Assembly (NCBI RefSeq): GCF_947498515.1
Contig: NZ_CANMKO010000009.1
Location: forward strand, 146,136-210,135
Direction of reading: 5' to 3'
DNA from: an uncultured Pelagimonas sp.
GTDB taxonomy: Bacteria; Pseudomonadota; Alphaproteobacteria; Rhodobacterales; Rhodobacteraceae
DNA length: 64,000 bases
Shown here in pieces: positions 45,054-53,388 of this stretch. The notes beneath the pieces were generated by a model. It saw nothing but the letters and a program-made list of their open reading frames with translations, had not been told where the DNA came from and made no database searches. The translations under genes were made by a program, and so were the position numbers. Numbering within the stretch: position 1 is the first letter of the stretch; the number at the start of each line of letters is the position of its first letter.

Positions 45054-46243
45054 TCCTGTTCCTCCCGTACTTCGCGACGAAATGGACCATATGACGTGAG
45101 GATTTCGATATCCTCATCAATGGCGGCGCGCTCGGCCTCTAGATAGCGTGCCACGGCTTCGGAAAAGCCGGGATTAGCCAGCCAGTGCAACGAATGAGTA
45201 GCCACTGGCAGATAGCCGCGCGCCAGTTTGTGTTCCCCCTGCGCCCCGGCTTCCACACGTTCCAATCCTTGCGCGATGGCGAAATCGATGGCCTGATAAT
45301 AGCACGCTTCGAAGTGCAAACATGGATGATCTTCGACACAGCCCCAATAGCGGCCAAAAAGCGCCGCGCGTCCAATGAAATTCAGCGCCCCAGCAACGGG
45401 TTGCCCATCGCGGGAACAAAGGACCAGCGCGATGTCGTCACGCAAAACCTCATGCGCAATGTCAAAAAAGCCGCGTGTCAGATAGGGGGTGCCCCATTTG
45501 CGTGACCCGGTGTCTTGGTAGAACTGCCAAAACGCGTCCCAATGCTGTGGTTGTATTTGATCGCCAGTCAGGGTTTCAATCTGACCGCCAAACCCATGGG
45601 CGCGGGCACGTTCCTTGCGGATATTTTTGCGTTTGCGCGACGAGAGATTGCCCAGAAATGCGTCGAAATCGGCGTAGTTGTCATTCACCCAATGGAACTG
45701 TTGGCTGGTGCGGCGCAACAGACCCATTTCTGCCCCGGCAATCGCCTCGGCTTCGGTGCAAAAGGTGATGTGAAGCGAGGAGAGTTCATTGTTCGCACCA
45801 AATTGAACCGCGCCTTGAATCAAAGCGGACATACCGGCCGCCTCGTATCCGGGGCGGGTTAGGAACCGCCGTCCCGTTGCAGGGGTGAAGGGCACGGCGA
45901 TTTGCAGTTTGGGGTAATAACTGCCGCCGGCTTGTTCCAGCGAATGGGCCCAATTGTGATCAAAGATGTACTCGCCCTGACTGTGGCTTTTGGCAAAAAG
46001 CGGTGCGACGGCAATCGTCAAACCGTTTTGTTCGGCCACCAAATACCGCGGATCCCAACCGGTGCCATGCCCAACCGACCCGCTGTCTTCGAGCGCTTTG
46101 AGAAAACGATAGGTGGTAAAGGGGTCGTTGGGCCGGCCGTCTTGGGCCTCGGGACAGGCACAGGCATCCCAATCTGACGCCGCGATTTGATCAAGCGACG
46201 TCAGAATAGTGATGGTGATTGTGCCGCTGTCGCCCTGATCCAT
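45050..46243 (-). CDS. GNAT-fold protein of the DUF482 (peptidoglycan-related) group
   Basis: The 397-residue protein matches the DUF482/GNAT group: [81 protein letters not shown], and [32 protein letters not shown]. It is annotated elsewhere as a peptidoglycan-biosynthesis-like N-acyltransferase, but the reaction is unknown. ATG 46243 is chosen; a TTG at 46294 would give 17 more residues and overlap the GDPD gene. It is third of four genes in the operon. Confidence 0.85.
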   Translation of the reverse strand: MDQGDSGTITITILTSLDQIAASDWDACACPEAQDGRPNDPFTTYRFLKALEDSGSVGHGTGWDPRYLVAEQNGLTIAVAPLFAKSHSQGEYIFDHNWAHSLEQAGGSYYPKLQIAVPFTPATGRRFLTRPGYEAAGMSALIQGAVQFGANNELSSLHITFCTEAEAIAGAEMGLLRRTSQQFHWVNDNYADFDAFLGNLSSRKRKNIRKERARAHGFGGQIETLTGDQIQPQHWDAFWQFYQDTGSRKWGTPYLTRGFFDIAHEVLRDDIALVLCSRDGQPVAGALNFIGRAALFGRYWGCVEDHPCLHFEACYYQAIDFAIAQGLERVEAGAQGEHKLARGYLPVATHSLHWLANPGFSEAVARYLEAERAAIDEDIEILTSYGPFRREVREEQE

Positions 46244-46274
46244 GCCGTTCAATTTGGCATGTTTATACAGCGGT

Positions 46275-47027
46275 TCAAGCGGTGTAGCCCTCAAAGGTCA
46301 CATTATCTGCCACTTTTCGCGCCTCTGCCTCTTGTTGTGCCGAACGAACGGTCCAGCACAGGATTGGAAATCCCGCTTCATGACGCTTTGCGACATGGCG
46401 TGATCCGAGATCATCTACGTTGTGGCTGATGAAGCAGGCCCCGACGCGGTCGATATCCGGGAGGCTGCGCAATTCATCCAGACGCTCTTGTTTGATGGCA
46501 AGCCAATCTTCGCGCAGGAAGCCGCACGTGGTTAACCCGCGTGGGCGATCTGGGGCAAGACGCGCCAGCTCGGCCACCATGTGCGGGTTGAAGGACATCA
46601 AGGCGACATCGCCAGAATAACCTTCCAACGCCTGTGCCGTCGCGGTTTCCAGCGCGCCCACAGCGGTGCCAAGCCCGCCATCTTGATCCTTGAGTTCGAT
46701 CAAAAGCGGGACTTTCCCGGCGACGAGATCAAGAACCTCGGGCAGGGTTGGCACGGTTTCATCACCGCCCAAGATCGGGATTCCGGCCAGATCTTGGGCA
46801 CTGCGCATTTGCACGGGGCCAGATTGCCCAGTTAGGCGCCGCATGTCGTAATCATGAAAGACAATCGCCTGTTTGTCGCGCGACATTTGTAGGTCAATCT
46901 CGATCGGATACCCGGCCTCAATCGCCGCACGAATGGCCGCGCGCGAGTTTTCAGGTATCCCTTGGTCAAGATTGTGCAGACCCCGATGGGCAATCGGGCT
47001 GCTTAGAAGGCTATCGGGCAGCATCAT
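46275..47027 (-). CDS. Glycerophosphodiester phosphodiesterase
   Basis: The 250-residue protein hydrolyses glycerophosphodiesters to glycerol-3-phosphate and an alcohol. Motifs include IAHRGLHNLDQGIPENSRAAIRAAIEAGYPIEIDLQMSRDKQAIVFHDYDMRRLTG with the catalytic histidines, and VPLLIELKDQ. There is no signal peptide, so it is cytoplasmic. Its ATG overlaps the end of the RidA-type gene upstream. Confidence 0.93.
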   Translation of the reverse strand: MMLPDSLLSSPIAHRGLHNLDQGIPENSRAAIRAAIEAGYPIEIDLQMSRDKQAIVFHDYDMRRLTGQSGPVQMRSAQDLAGIPILGGDETVPTLPEVLDLVAGKVPLLIELKDQDGGLGTAVGALETATAQALEGYSGDVALMSFNPHMVAELARLAPDRPRGLTTCGFLREDWLAIKQERLDELRSLPDIDRVGACFISHNVDDLGSRHVAKRHEAGFPILCWTVRSAQQEAEARKVADNVTFEGYTA

Positions 47028-47488
47028 GCGATCTCGAAAATGCCTTCAATTTCAACGGCAACGTTAAAGGGCAGCGCCGCTGCGGACACGGCTGAGCGCG
47101 AATGACGCCCGGCGTCGCCCAAAACCTCGACCATTAGGTCAGAGGCCCCGTTGATCACCTTGGGTTGGTCGATGAAATCGGCGGGCGAATTCACAAAACC
47201 GGTCAGTTTAACCACCCGTTTCAAGCGGGTCAGGTCACCGTCACAGGCGGCACGCACCTGTGCCAACAGGCTTAGCGCACAGGCTTTGGCCGCCTCGGCC
47301 CCTTGCTCAACCGTTAGGTCAGCGCCAACTTTGCCGGTGATAAACCCATCCGACCCCATGCTGATCTGACCAGACACAAACAGCTGATTGCCAGATTGCA
47401 CAAAGGGCACGTAATTCGCCGCCGGGGCCGGGGCATCCGGCAGGCTTAGCCCAAGTTCTGATAGGCGCGATTCGATTGCATTTGTCAT
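47024..47488 (-). CDS. RidA family protein
   Basis: The 154-residue protein belongs to the RidA superfamily, here of the longer YjgH/archaeal-like type: VQSGNQLFVSGQISMGSDGFITGKVGADLTVEQGAEAAKACALSLLAQVRAACDGDLTRLKRVVKLTGFVNSPADF, ending with HSRSAVSAAALPFNVAVEIEGIFEI. It heads the operon with the GDPD, GNAT and phhB genes and overlaps GDPD by 4 bp. Confidence 0.92.
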   Translation of the reverse strand: MTNAIESRLSELGLSLPDAPAPAANYVPFVQSGNQLFVSGQISMGSDGFITGKVGADLTVEQGAEAAKACALSLLAQVRAACDGDLTRLKRVVKLTGFVNSPADFIDQPKVINGASDLMVEVLGDAGRHSRSAVSAAALPFNVAVEIEGIFEIA

Positions 47489-47586
47489 GGTGCGTTTCCT
47501 TCCCGTTTGGTCGGGACGCTAGTGGCGCAACGCGCAAATGAAAAGGGGCCGTCGCCGGCTAAAGCAAATCGAAATCGCCGTTTCGA

Positions 47587-47805
47587 TTATTGACCAGAGG
47601 CAATCATGTCCCGCACTTTGACGGCCTTTTCAAAGTGATCCAATTTGTGATGCTTGATCCACCATTCGGCAGCCTCCATCAACAGGTCCGGATCGTCATT
47701 CTTGTTGGCAAAGAATGCGTAGAAGGACAGGCCAACCCCGTCCCCCTTTTTGGCAATTTTGGCGTTACAAATGGCGATGGCCTTTTCTCGCAAGCTGTCG
47801 CGCAT
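47587..47805 (-). CDS. Small conserved protein, DUF6500-like
   Basis: The 72-residue acidic/basic protein reads RDSLREKAIAICNAKIAKKGDGVGLSFYAFFANKNDDPDLLMEAAEWWIKHHKLDHFEKAVKVRDMI. I associate it with DUF6500, tentatively. It has no membrane segment. The ATG at 47805 overlaps the TGA of the HlyD gene by one base, so it is coupled to the type I secretion genes. The in-frame TTG at 47808 is less likely. Confidence 0.75.
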   Translation of the reverse strand: MRDSLREKAIAICNAKIAKKGDGVGLSFYAFFANKNDDPDLLMEAAEWWIKHHKLDHFEKAVKVRDMIASGQ

Positions 47806-49109
47806 CAACTTTCCCGGAACGCTTTGGCGAAATAATCGGTGAAGGGTTTTACCAGATAGGCCAGCGGCGTGCGGTCCTCTGTCCGAATAAAGGCCTCGAC
47901 CGGCATGCCGGGGATCAGTGTGGACCCCTCTGGGATACGGTCGATTTCGCCGTCGTTAAGCACGATTTCAGCCCGGTAATAGCGAATGCGCGAGGTTTGA
48001 TCTTCAAACGCGTCCGCTGAAATCTGTACGACCCGGCCAAAGAGCTCCGGTGTCTCGCGCTGATCCAAAGAAGAAAAGCGGAGCGAGACTTCTTGATCGA
48101 TGAAAAGCTGGTCGATGTGGATCGGTTCCACCTGCGCAGCAATGACAAGGGGGCGATCTTGAGGGACAAGATACAGGACCGGATCAGCCGGGCGAATGAC
48201 CGATCGCGGTGTGAAGACCGTCAAACCATAGACCACGCCAGAAACCGGTGCTGTGATGTCCAGCCGGTTGAGGCGTTCGCGCAAGGCGCGGCGTTGTTCG
48301 GCGATCTCACGTTCGCGAAACTGGAGATCGCGCAGCGTGGTGATCGCCTCTTCGCGGCGCTGGTTTTCAAGGCTGAGAATTTGGATGTCGATTTCGGTAA
48401 TCCGCCCTTCGGCCTGTGCCTTTTGCGCCGTTAACTCACCAACCTGCCCGGCAATGCGGGCCTGTTCCCGTTGCAACGACAACACGCGGCTGGCTTGAGC
48501 CAACCCTTTGTCCAATAGGTCTTGTTGATCTTTTAGCTCTTGCTCAATCAAATCTAGCTGGGTCGCTAGGGCGCTTTTCTGGGCGTTGATCCCAACGACC
48601 TGATCCGCGATCTGATCTTTGCGTTTGCCAAGCTGTTCGACTTCACGCTCTGATGTCTCTCGGCGGGCGGCAAATAGGTTGCGCTGACCCGTCACCAAGT
48701 CCAGCACTTCGGGGTTTGTTTTCGCTTCTGTAAGGATTTCGGCGTCAAAAACGATCTCATCGTTTTTGTCACGTTCCGCTACCAATCGGGCACGGCGCGC
48801 GCCAAGTTCAAAGAATTGGCCGTCAGCTATGGCCAACTCTGAATTAATCAGAGTTGGATCAAGGCGTAGCAAAACATCGCCAGTTTTTACCGTGTCGCTT
48901 TCGTCGACAAGGATGTCTTGGACAATGCCACCGTCAATGTGTTGGACAATCTGGCGGTTTTGATCCACCTCGATCGATCCGCTGGCAATGATGGCCCCGG
49001 AAATGTTGGTGGTCGCCGCCCAAGTGCCGAAACCGCCCAATAACACGGCCAATGCGATCAAGCCGATAACCATGGGAAAGCGCATCGAATATGTTGCGTG
49101 TTCGCTCAT
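47805..49109 (-). CDS. HlyD-family type I secretion membrane fusion protein
   Basis: The 434-residue protein is the periplasmic adaptor that links an inner-membrane ABC exporter to a TolC-like channel. It has one N-terminal membrane helix (MVIGLIALAVLLGGFGTWAATTNI), IIASGSIEVDQNRQIVQHIDGGIVQDILVDESDTVKTGDVLLRLD (lipoyl/barrel part), a long coiled coil (about residues 100-270, rich in EREVEQLGKRK-like heptads) and the C-terminal VVYGLTVFTPRSVIRPADPVLYLVPQD. It overlaps the ABC gene by 4 bp. Confidence 0.93.
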   Translation of the reverse strand: MSEHATYSMRFPMVIGLIALAVLLGGFGTWAATTNISGAIIASGSIEVDQNRQIVQHIDGGIVQDILVDESDTVKTGDVLLRLDPTLINSELAIADGQFFELGARRARLVAERDKNDEIVFDAEILTEAKTNPEVLDLVTGQRNLFAARRETSEREVEQLGKRKDQIADQVVGINAQKSALATQLDLIEQELKDQQDLLDKGLAQASRVLSLQREQARIAGQVGELTAQKAQAEGRITEIDIQILSLENQRREEAITTLRDLQFREREIAEQRRALRERLNRLDITAPVSGVVYGLTVFTPRSVIRPADPVLYLVPQDRPLVIAAQVEPIHIDQLFIDQEVSLRFSSLDQRETPELFGRVVQISADAFEDQTSRIRYYRAEIVLNDGEIDRIPEGSTLIPGMPVEAFIRTEDRTPLAYLVKPFTDYFAKAFRES

Positions 49110-50839
49110 CTTACACCTCCCGGGTTGGGGCTTTTCTGGATCTGTTGGTGGTTCTTAACCATCTGTCGCAGCACTTCTTCTTTGGGGCCAAAGGCGGCAC
49201 GAGTGCCGTTTTCAATCATCAGCAACAAGTCGCATTCCTTGATGGCGGCGGGGCGGTGCGCCATAATGAGCACCGATTTACCTTGTTCTTTGAACCCTTT
49301 GATCGCCTTGTTCACGGCTTCAGACCCCTCGTTGTCGAGGTTCGAGTTGGGTTCGTCCAATACCAAGAGCACCGGATCGCCATACATCGCGCGGGCAAGC
49401 CCGATGCGTTGCATTTGTCCGCCAGACAAACGCCCACCGGCTGCGGTGACGCGAGTATCATAGCCATCGGGCAGCTTCAGGATCATTTCATGCGCATCGG
49501 CTTTCTTGGCTGCTTCGACAACTTTTTCTGCATCCGGTTGTTGCGATAGACGCGCAATGTTTTCAGCAATGGTGCCGTCAAACAAAGTGACGCGTTGGGG
49601 CAGATAGCCGACATGTTGGCCCAGAACATCCGCGCCATATTGGTCGATTGAGGCCCCATCGAGGCGGATTTTACCGCCAGCAGGGCGCCAAATGCCGGTT
49701 AAGGCACGCGCCAGCGTCGATTTACCTGATCCCGACGGGCCGATCACACCGACGGCTTGGCCGGGATCAAGGTTAAACGACACCAATCGCAAGGAGGCTT
49801 GTTGCTCTCCGGGGGGAACAACAGTGAGCTGTTGCACTTCGAGTTTTGCACGCGGGCGTGGCAATTCGGTGCGTTCAGGTTCTGGTGGAATTTCACTTAG
49901 CAATTGGCACAGGTTATCCCACCCTTTTCGGGCCCGTTCCACGGCTGCCCATTGGCCAATGGCCAGTTCGATCGGGGCCAAGGCCCGTCCCATCAGGATG
50001 GATCCGGCGATCATGGCACCCGGAGTAAGTTCCCCCAAAAGCACCAGATAAGCGCCAAGACCAAGCATCGCGGATTGCAGCAACAGGCGGAAGGATTTGG
50101 TTAGGGTTGAGAAAAACCCGGTCAGGTCCGAGCTGCCGATCTGACCCGAGAGGGCCTGACCGCGCGCCATCATCCAGCGGGTAAAGGCGTTGCCGCGCAT
50201 CCCCAAGGCCTGCACCATTTCGGCTTCGGATTGAATTTGCTCGGCCGATTTTTCCGCAATCATAACCGCCATGTTGGACTTCAGGGTCGGAGTGCGGGTG
50301 ACCATCTGGTTGACGATCGTGACGATGATCAGAAAGCCACCACCAGCAAGCGCTAAATAGCCGAGCCAAGGGTGGAAGACCATAATGCCGAGGATGAAAA
50401 ACGGCGTCATCGGGATATCGAACAGGGCTAAAGTCACGGGGGAGGCCATCAGCCGTTGGATGGATTCCAAATCCTTTAAGCCGGTTTGTGATAGCGAATC
50501 CGGCTTGATCGCGGCACGGCGAACAACGGCGTCAAACACCCGGAGATCCAAAGCCGATTGAAAACGGGCCGCAACGCGCCCCATCACCCGGCCACGAACA
50601 AAATCCAGGATGCCCATCATGCTGTATAAAAAGATAACCAATACGGACAACGCGATCAGAGTCGCCTCGGACCGAGAGCCTAGGACGCGGTCGTAGACCT
50701 GCATCATGTACATCGGCCCGGTCAGCATTAGGATGTTGACACAGATGCTGAAAATCGCGACGAACCAATAATACGGTCGACTTTGCCGCCGCGCGGCCAG
50801 CAATTCGTCGCGGCCTGGCTTTGTTTGAGATGCGCTCAT
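49106..50839 (-). CDS. Type I secretion ABC transporter, PrtD type
   Basis: The 577-residue protein fuses an ABC1 membrane domain (WFVAIFSICVNILMLTGPMYMMQVYDRVLGSRSEATLIALSVL and on) to an ATPase: Walker A GPSGSGKSTLARALTG, signature LSGGQMQRIGLARAM, Walker B VLLVLDEPNSNLD, H-loop MAHRPA. There is no N-terminal C39 peptidase domain. This is the protease/S-layer/RTX exporter group. Neither a TolC-type gene nor an RTX cargo is visible within the window. The ATG at 50839 is used. Confidence 0.93.
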   Translation of the reverse strand: MSASQTKPGRDELLAARRQSRPYYWFVAIFSICVNILMLTGPMYMMQVYDRVLGSRSEATLIALSVLVIFLYSMMGILDFVRGRVMGRVAARFQSALDLRVFDAVVRRAAIKPDSLSQTGLKDLESIQRLMASPVTLALFDIPMTPFFILGIMVFHPWLGYLALAGGGFLIIVTIVNQMVTRTPTLKSNMAVMIAEKSAEQIQSEAEMVQALGMRGNAFTRWMMARGQALSGQIGSSDLTGFFSTLTKSFRLLLQSAMLGLGAYLVLLGELTPGAMIAGSILMGRALAPIELAIGQWAAVERARKGWDNLCQLLSEIPPEPERTELPRPRAKLEVQQLTVVPPGEQQASLRLVSFNLDPGQAVGVIGPSGSGKSTLARALTGIWRPAGGKIRLDGASIDQYGADVLGQHVGYLPQRVTLFDGTIAENIARLSQQPDAEKVVEAAKKADAHEMILKLPDGYDTRVTAAGGRLSGGQMQRIGLARAMYGDPVLLVLDEPNSNLDNEGSEAVNKAIKGFKEQGKSVLIMAHRPAAIKECDLLLMIENGTRAAFGPKEEVLRQMVKNHQQIQKSPNPGGVR

Positions 50840-50961
50840 ATGGTAAAATCTACTTCGTTTATTCGTGTTTAGCCCGTCGGGCATTTAAATCATTCTAGGC
50901 GGCATGTCGCCAATGTGCCACATGGCAGTTGAAACAGGGTGACTGCATTGGGTCTTATGAC

Positions 50962-50982
50962 AAAAGTTACTAAGTAACCTTT
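50962..50982. promoter_or_regulatory. Palindrome in the secretion/mla divergent gap
   Basis: GTTAC-TAA-GTAAC (50966-50978) is a perfect inverted repeat, flanked by AAAA on the left and CTTTT on the right. It lies in the 190-bp gap between the ABC exporter gene and mlaA. The factor is unknown. Confidence 0.35.
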
Positions 50983-51031
50983 TATGGAAGCTTGTCGGCT
51001 TCCCCAAGATTTTTGAAGGGATTTGACGCGG

Positions 51032-51769
51032 ATGGGTCTGATGCGTGCGTCTTTGGCCACTGTTGCTTTGATTTTGGTAGCGGCATGCGCCAAGTCACCG
51101 CCCACCAGCGCGGTGTATGATCCCTATGAGGACGCCAATCGCAAGATGCATGCGTTTAATACGCAGTTCGATGACAAAATGGTGCGCGGTGCGGGCACCG
51201 GCTACAACGATGTGGTTTCCGAACCGGTGCATCAGAATATCGTCAATTTCGCCGAAACCGTGGGCCTGCCGCGGACTGTGATGAATCAAATCCTTCAGGG
51301 TCGGCTTGAGGATGCCACGCGCAACACATTGCGGTTCGGTATCAATGCCACGATGGGCATTGGCGGCCTCGCGGATGTCGCAGGCGACCTTGGGTTGGAA
51401 AAGAAAGACACCGATTTCGGCGAAACCCTTGCGGTTTGGGGCGTTCCCGAAGGAGCCTATATGGTTTTGCCTTTCCTTGGGCCATCGACCGAACGGGATA
51501 CTGCGGGCATGATGGTGGATTGGTTCTTTAACCCGCTCAACTATTTGGGCCTTGGCCCTGAAACCTATCTGGGCACCGCTGCCCAAATTGCGGAAGAGGT
51601 CGGTGATCGTGGCCGTTTCGCGGATTCTTACGATTCCGTGATCCACGAAAGCGCGGATTCCTATTCGCAAGTTCAGCTGATATACCTGCAAAACCGTCGT
51701 TACGAGTTGGGTGAAGCGCCTCCTGAGGATGATATTGACCCGCTCGCGCTGGATACAGAAGGATTTTGA
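51032..51769 (+). CDS. mlaA: MlaA (VacJ) family outer-membrane lipoprotein
   Basis: MlaA extracts mislocalised phospholipids from the outer leaflet of the outer membrane. The 245-residue protein starts with a lipoprotein signal ending in LVAAC (Cys19), then YDPYEDANRKMHAFNTQFDD, GLPRTVMNQILQGRLEDATRNTLRFGINATMGIGGLADVAGDLGLEKKDTDFGETLAVWGVPEGAYMVLPFLGPSTERD. mlaC follows 2 bases later. The mlaFED genes are elsewhere. Confidence 0.95.
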   Translation: MGLMRASLATVALILVAACAKSPPTSAVYDPYEDANRKMHAFNTQFDDKMVRGAGTGYNDVVSEPVHQNIVNFAETVGLPRTVMNQILQGRLEDATRNTLRFGINATMGIGGLADVAGDLGLEKKDTDFGETLAVWGVPEGAYMVLPFLGPSTERDTAGMMVDWFFNPLNYLGLGPETYLGTAAQIAEEVGDRGRFADSYDSVIHESADSYSQVQLIYLQNRRYELGEAPPEDDIDPLALDTEGF

Positions 51770-51771
51770 CA

Positions 51772-52368
51772 ATGATGCACTTTTTGACCCGCCGGTCCTT
51801 TGTGTTGGGTACTGCAGCCGTTGCCACTCTGCCCGCTCAGGCCTTTGCGTTGAACGAAAATCAGGCGCGCAGCTTGGTTGATGGACTGGTCGGAGAGATC
51901 AACCGTGTCATCGATTCCGGTAAATCGGAAAAGGCGATGATCAAGGAATTCGAGAAGATCTTTAAGAAATACGCGGATCTTCCATACGTAGCAGCCTATG
52001 CCATGGGGGCCGATGGCCGCCGGGCCAGCAACTCGCAAAAGAAGGCGTTTACCAAAGCCTTTACCGGATACATGTCGCGCAAATATGGCCGCCGCTTCCG
52101 GGAGTTTGTAGGTGGGCGTTTGGAAGTGTCCAAGGTGCGTAAGGTCAAGAATTACTACGAAGTGACAACGATCGCCTATCTGCGGGGTGAATCACCCTTT
52201 GATGTGTCTTTCCATGTCTCTGATCGCTCGGGCAAGAACCTGTTTTTCAACATGTTCATCGAAGGTGTGAATCTTCTGCTGACCGAGCGGGCCGAGATTG
52301 GTGCGATGTTGGACAAGCGTCGTGGCGATATCGACGCGATGATCAGTGACCTGAAAAAGGCGGGCTAG
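51772..52368 (+). CDS. mlaC: MlaC-type periplasmic phospholipid carrier
   Basis: The 198-residue protein begins with a Tat-like signal (MMHFLTRRSFVLGTAAVATLPAQAFA) and matches Ttg2D/MlaC: LPYVAAYAMG, TKAFTGYMSRKYGRRFREFVGGRLEVSKVRKVKNYYEVTTIAYL, FFNMFIEGVNLLLTERAEIGAMLDKRRGDIDAMISDLKK. It ferries phospholipid between MlaA and the inner-membrane MlaFED complex. A Tat signal is unusual for the E. coli homologue but common in this group. Confidence 0.92.
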   Translation: MMHFLTRRSFVLGTAAVATLPAQAFALNENQARSLVDGLVGEINRVIDSGKSEKAMIKEFEKIFKKYADLPYVAAYAMGADGRRASNSQKKAFTKAFTGYMSRKYGRRFREFVGGRLEVSKVRKVKNYYEVTTIAYLRGESPFDVSFHVSDRSGKNLFFNMFIEGVNLLLTERAEIGAMLDKRRGDIDAMISDLKKAG

Positions 52369-52377
52369 GCGTCGACA

Positions 52378-52445
52378 AGGGAGGGGCGCTGCCTCTCTTG
52401 GCTTTTGGCCAATCCACCTCGGGATATTTGGGGAAAGAAGAAGAT
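52378..52445 (+). repeat. Structured intergenic repeat family 2, copy B
   Basis: Hairpin 1 is GAGGGGC-GCT-GCCTCTC (52381-52397, one G-T pair) and hairpin 2 is TTGGC-TTTTG-GCCAA (52398-52412). The tail CACCTCGGGATATTTGGGG and AAAGAAGAAG matches copy A at 7237 closely. It lies between the convergent mlaC and plsC-like genes. Confidence 0.75.
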
Positions 52446-52454
52446 AGGCGCAGG

Positions 52455-53198
52455 CTAGAACGTGGTTTTTTCGCCGGTGGCGGCGTCATAGCTGGCAGCC
52501 ATAGCGTGGCGCAGGACGGCGACGTTTTCGTCTGTGCCTAGGTTTGGGTCTGGTTCGATCTGATCGAGAATGTCGATGGTGATCGTACCGGCCTTGGGCA
52601 AGAACGCCCCGCGCGGCAGTAGTTTATCAGACCCAATAATGACAAACGGGCGAACGGCGCGATCTGTGGCCTGAGCAATCAATACGGCACCGGGTTTGAA
52701 CGCGGGTAGGCCGGGTGTACGGGCGCGGGTCCCTTCGACGAACAAGATAGGGGAACGGCGACGCGGCATGTCGGCCACCGCTTCGGTCAAGGATTCTAGC
52801 GCATGGCGGCCGTTTTCGCGGTCAATCTCAAGCAGGCCAGCGCCCTGAAACCCGCGTTTCAACAAGGCGGCGCGGCACAATTCCTTTTTGGCCCCAAATG
52901 TCACCCATTTTTCATCCGGGATAACATGTAACATGCAAAATCCGTCCAAGTGGCTGCGATGATTGACGGCGATGACGCTGTTTTCATCCTCGGCCAATGT
53001 GCGAATGGCGGCCTCGCTGATCTCAACTTTGACATCGAGGAACCACAACAACCAAGAGCAGCTGCGCGAGACTGTGCGCCAGAACCAGCCGCGAAATCCG
53101 CGTCGTTTGCCACAGATCGCCGGGACAAAGGCCACAAAAAGGAAGATCAAAGGCCCGACAAAAACCAAAGCGATGCGTTTCAATAGTCGCAAGAACAT
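52455..53198 (-). CDS. plsC: 1-acyl-sn-glycerol-3-phosphate acyltransferase family
   Basis: The 247-residue membrane protein has the acyltransferase block I AVNHRSHLDGFCML (H-x4-D), block III ILFVEGTRARTPGLPAFKPGAV, and an N-terminal hydrophobic segment (LLKRIALVFVGPLIFLFVAFV). It would acylate lysophosphatidate or a related lipid. The ATG at 53198 is used. Other paralogues of this family usually exist, so the symbol is approximate. Confidence 0.82.
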   Translation of the reverse strand: MFLRLLKRIALVFVGPLIFLFVAFVPAICGKRRGFRGWFWRTVSRSCSWLLWFLDVKVEISEAAIRTLAEDENSVIAVNHRSHLDGFCMLHVIPDEKWVTFGAKKELCRAALLKRGFQGAGLLEIDRENGRHALESLTEAVADMPRRRSPILFVEGTRARTPGLPAFKPGAVLIAQATDRAVRPFVIIGSDKLLPRGAFLPKAGTITIDILDQIEPDPNLGTDENVAVLRHAMAASYDAATGEKTTF

Positions 53199-53388
53199 AT
53201 CAGGCCCTTTTCGGTTTGGGTGGTGTCCCAGCTCGGCCTGACCTGACACATCTGTCGACCTTGCAGAGGTCCGGGTTCTATGAGCCATCTCAGCGGTGTA
53301 AAGGCAAGCCCGAACAGGGCGGGCTTGGCGTTCATTGGTATAGCGATATGTCGCGGCCCCGTGTTGTGACCCGAAGTTTCAGCCGAGA

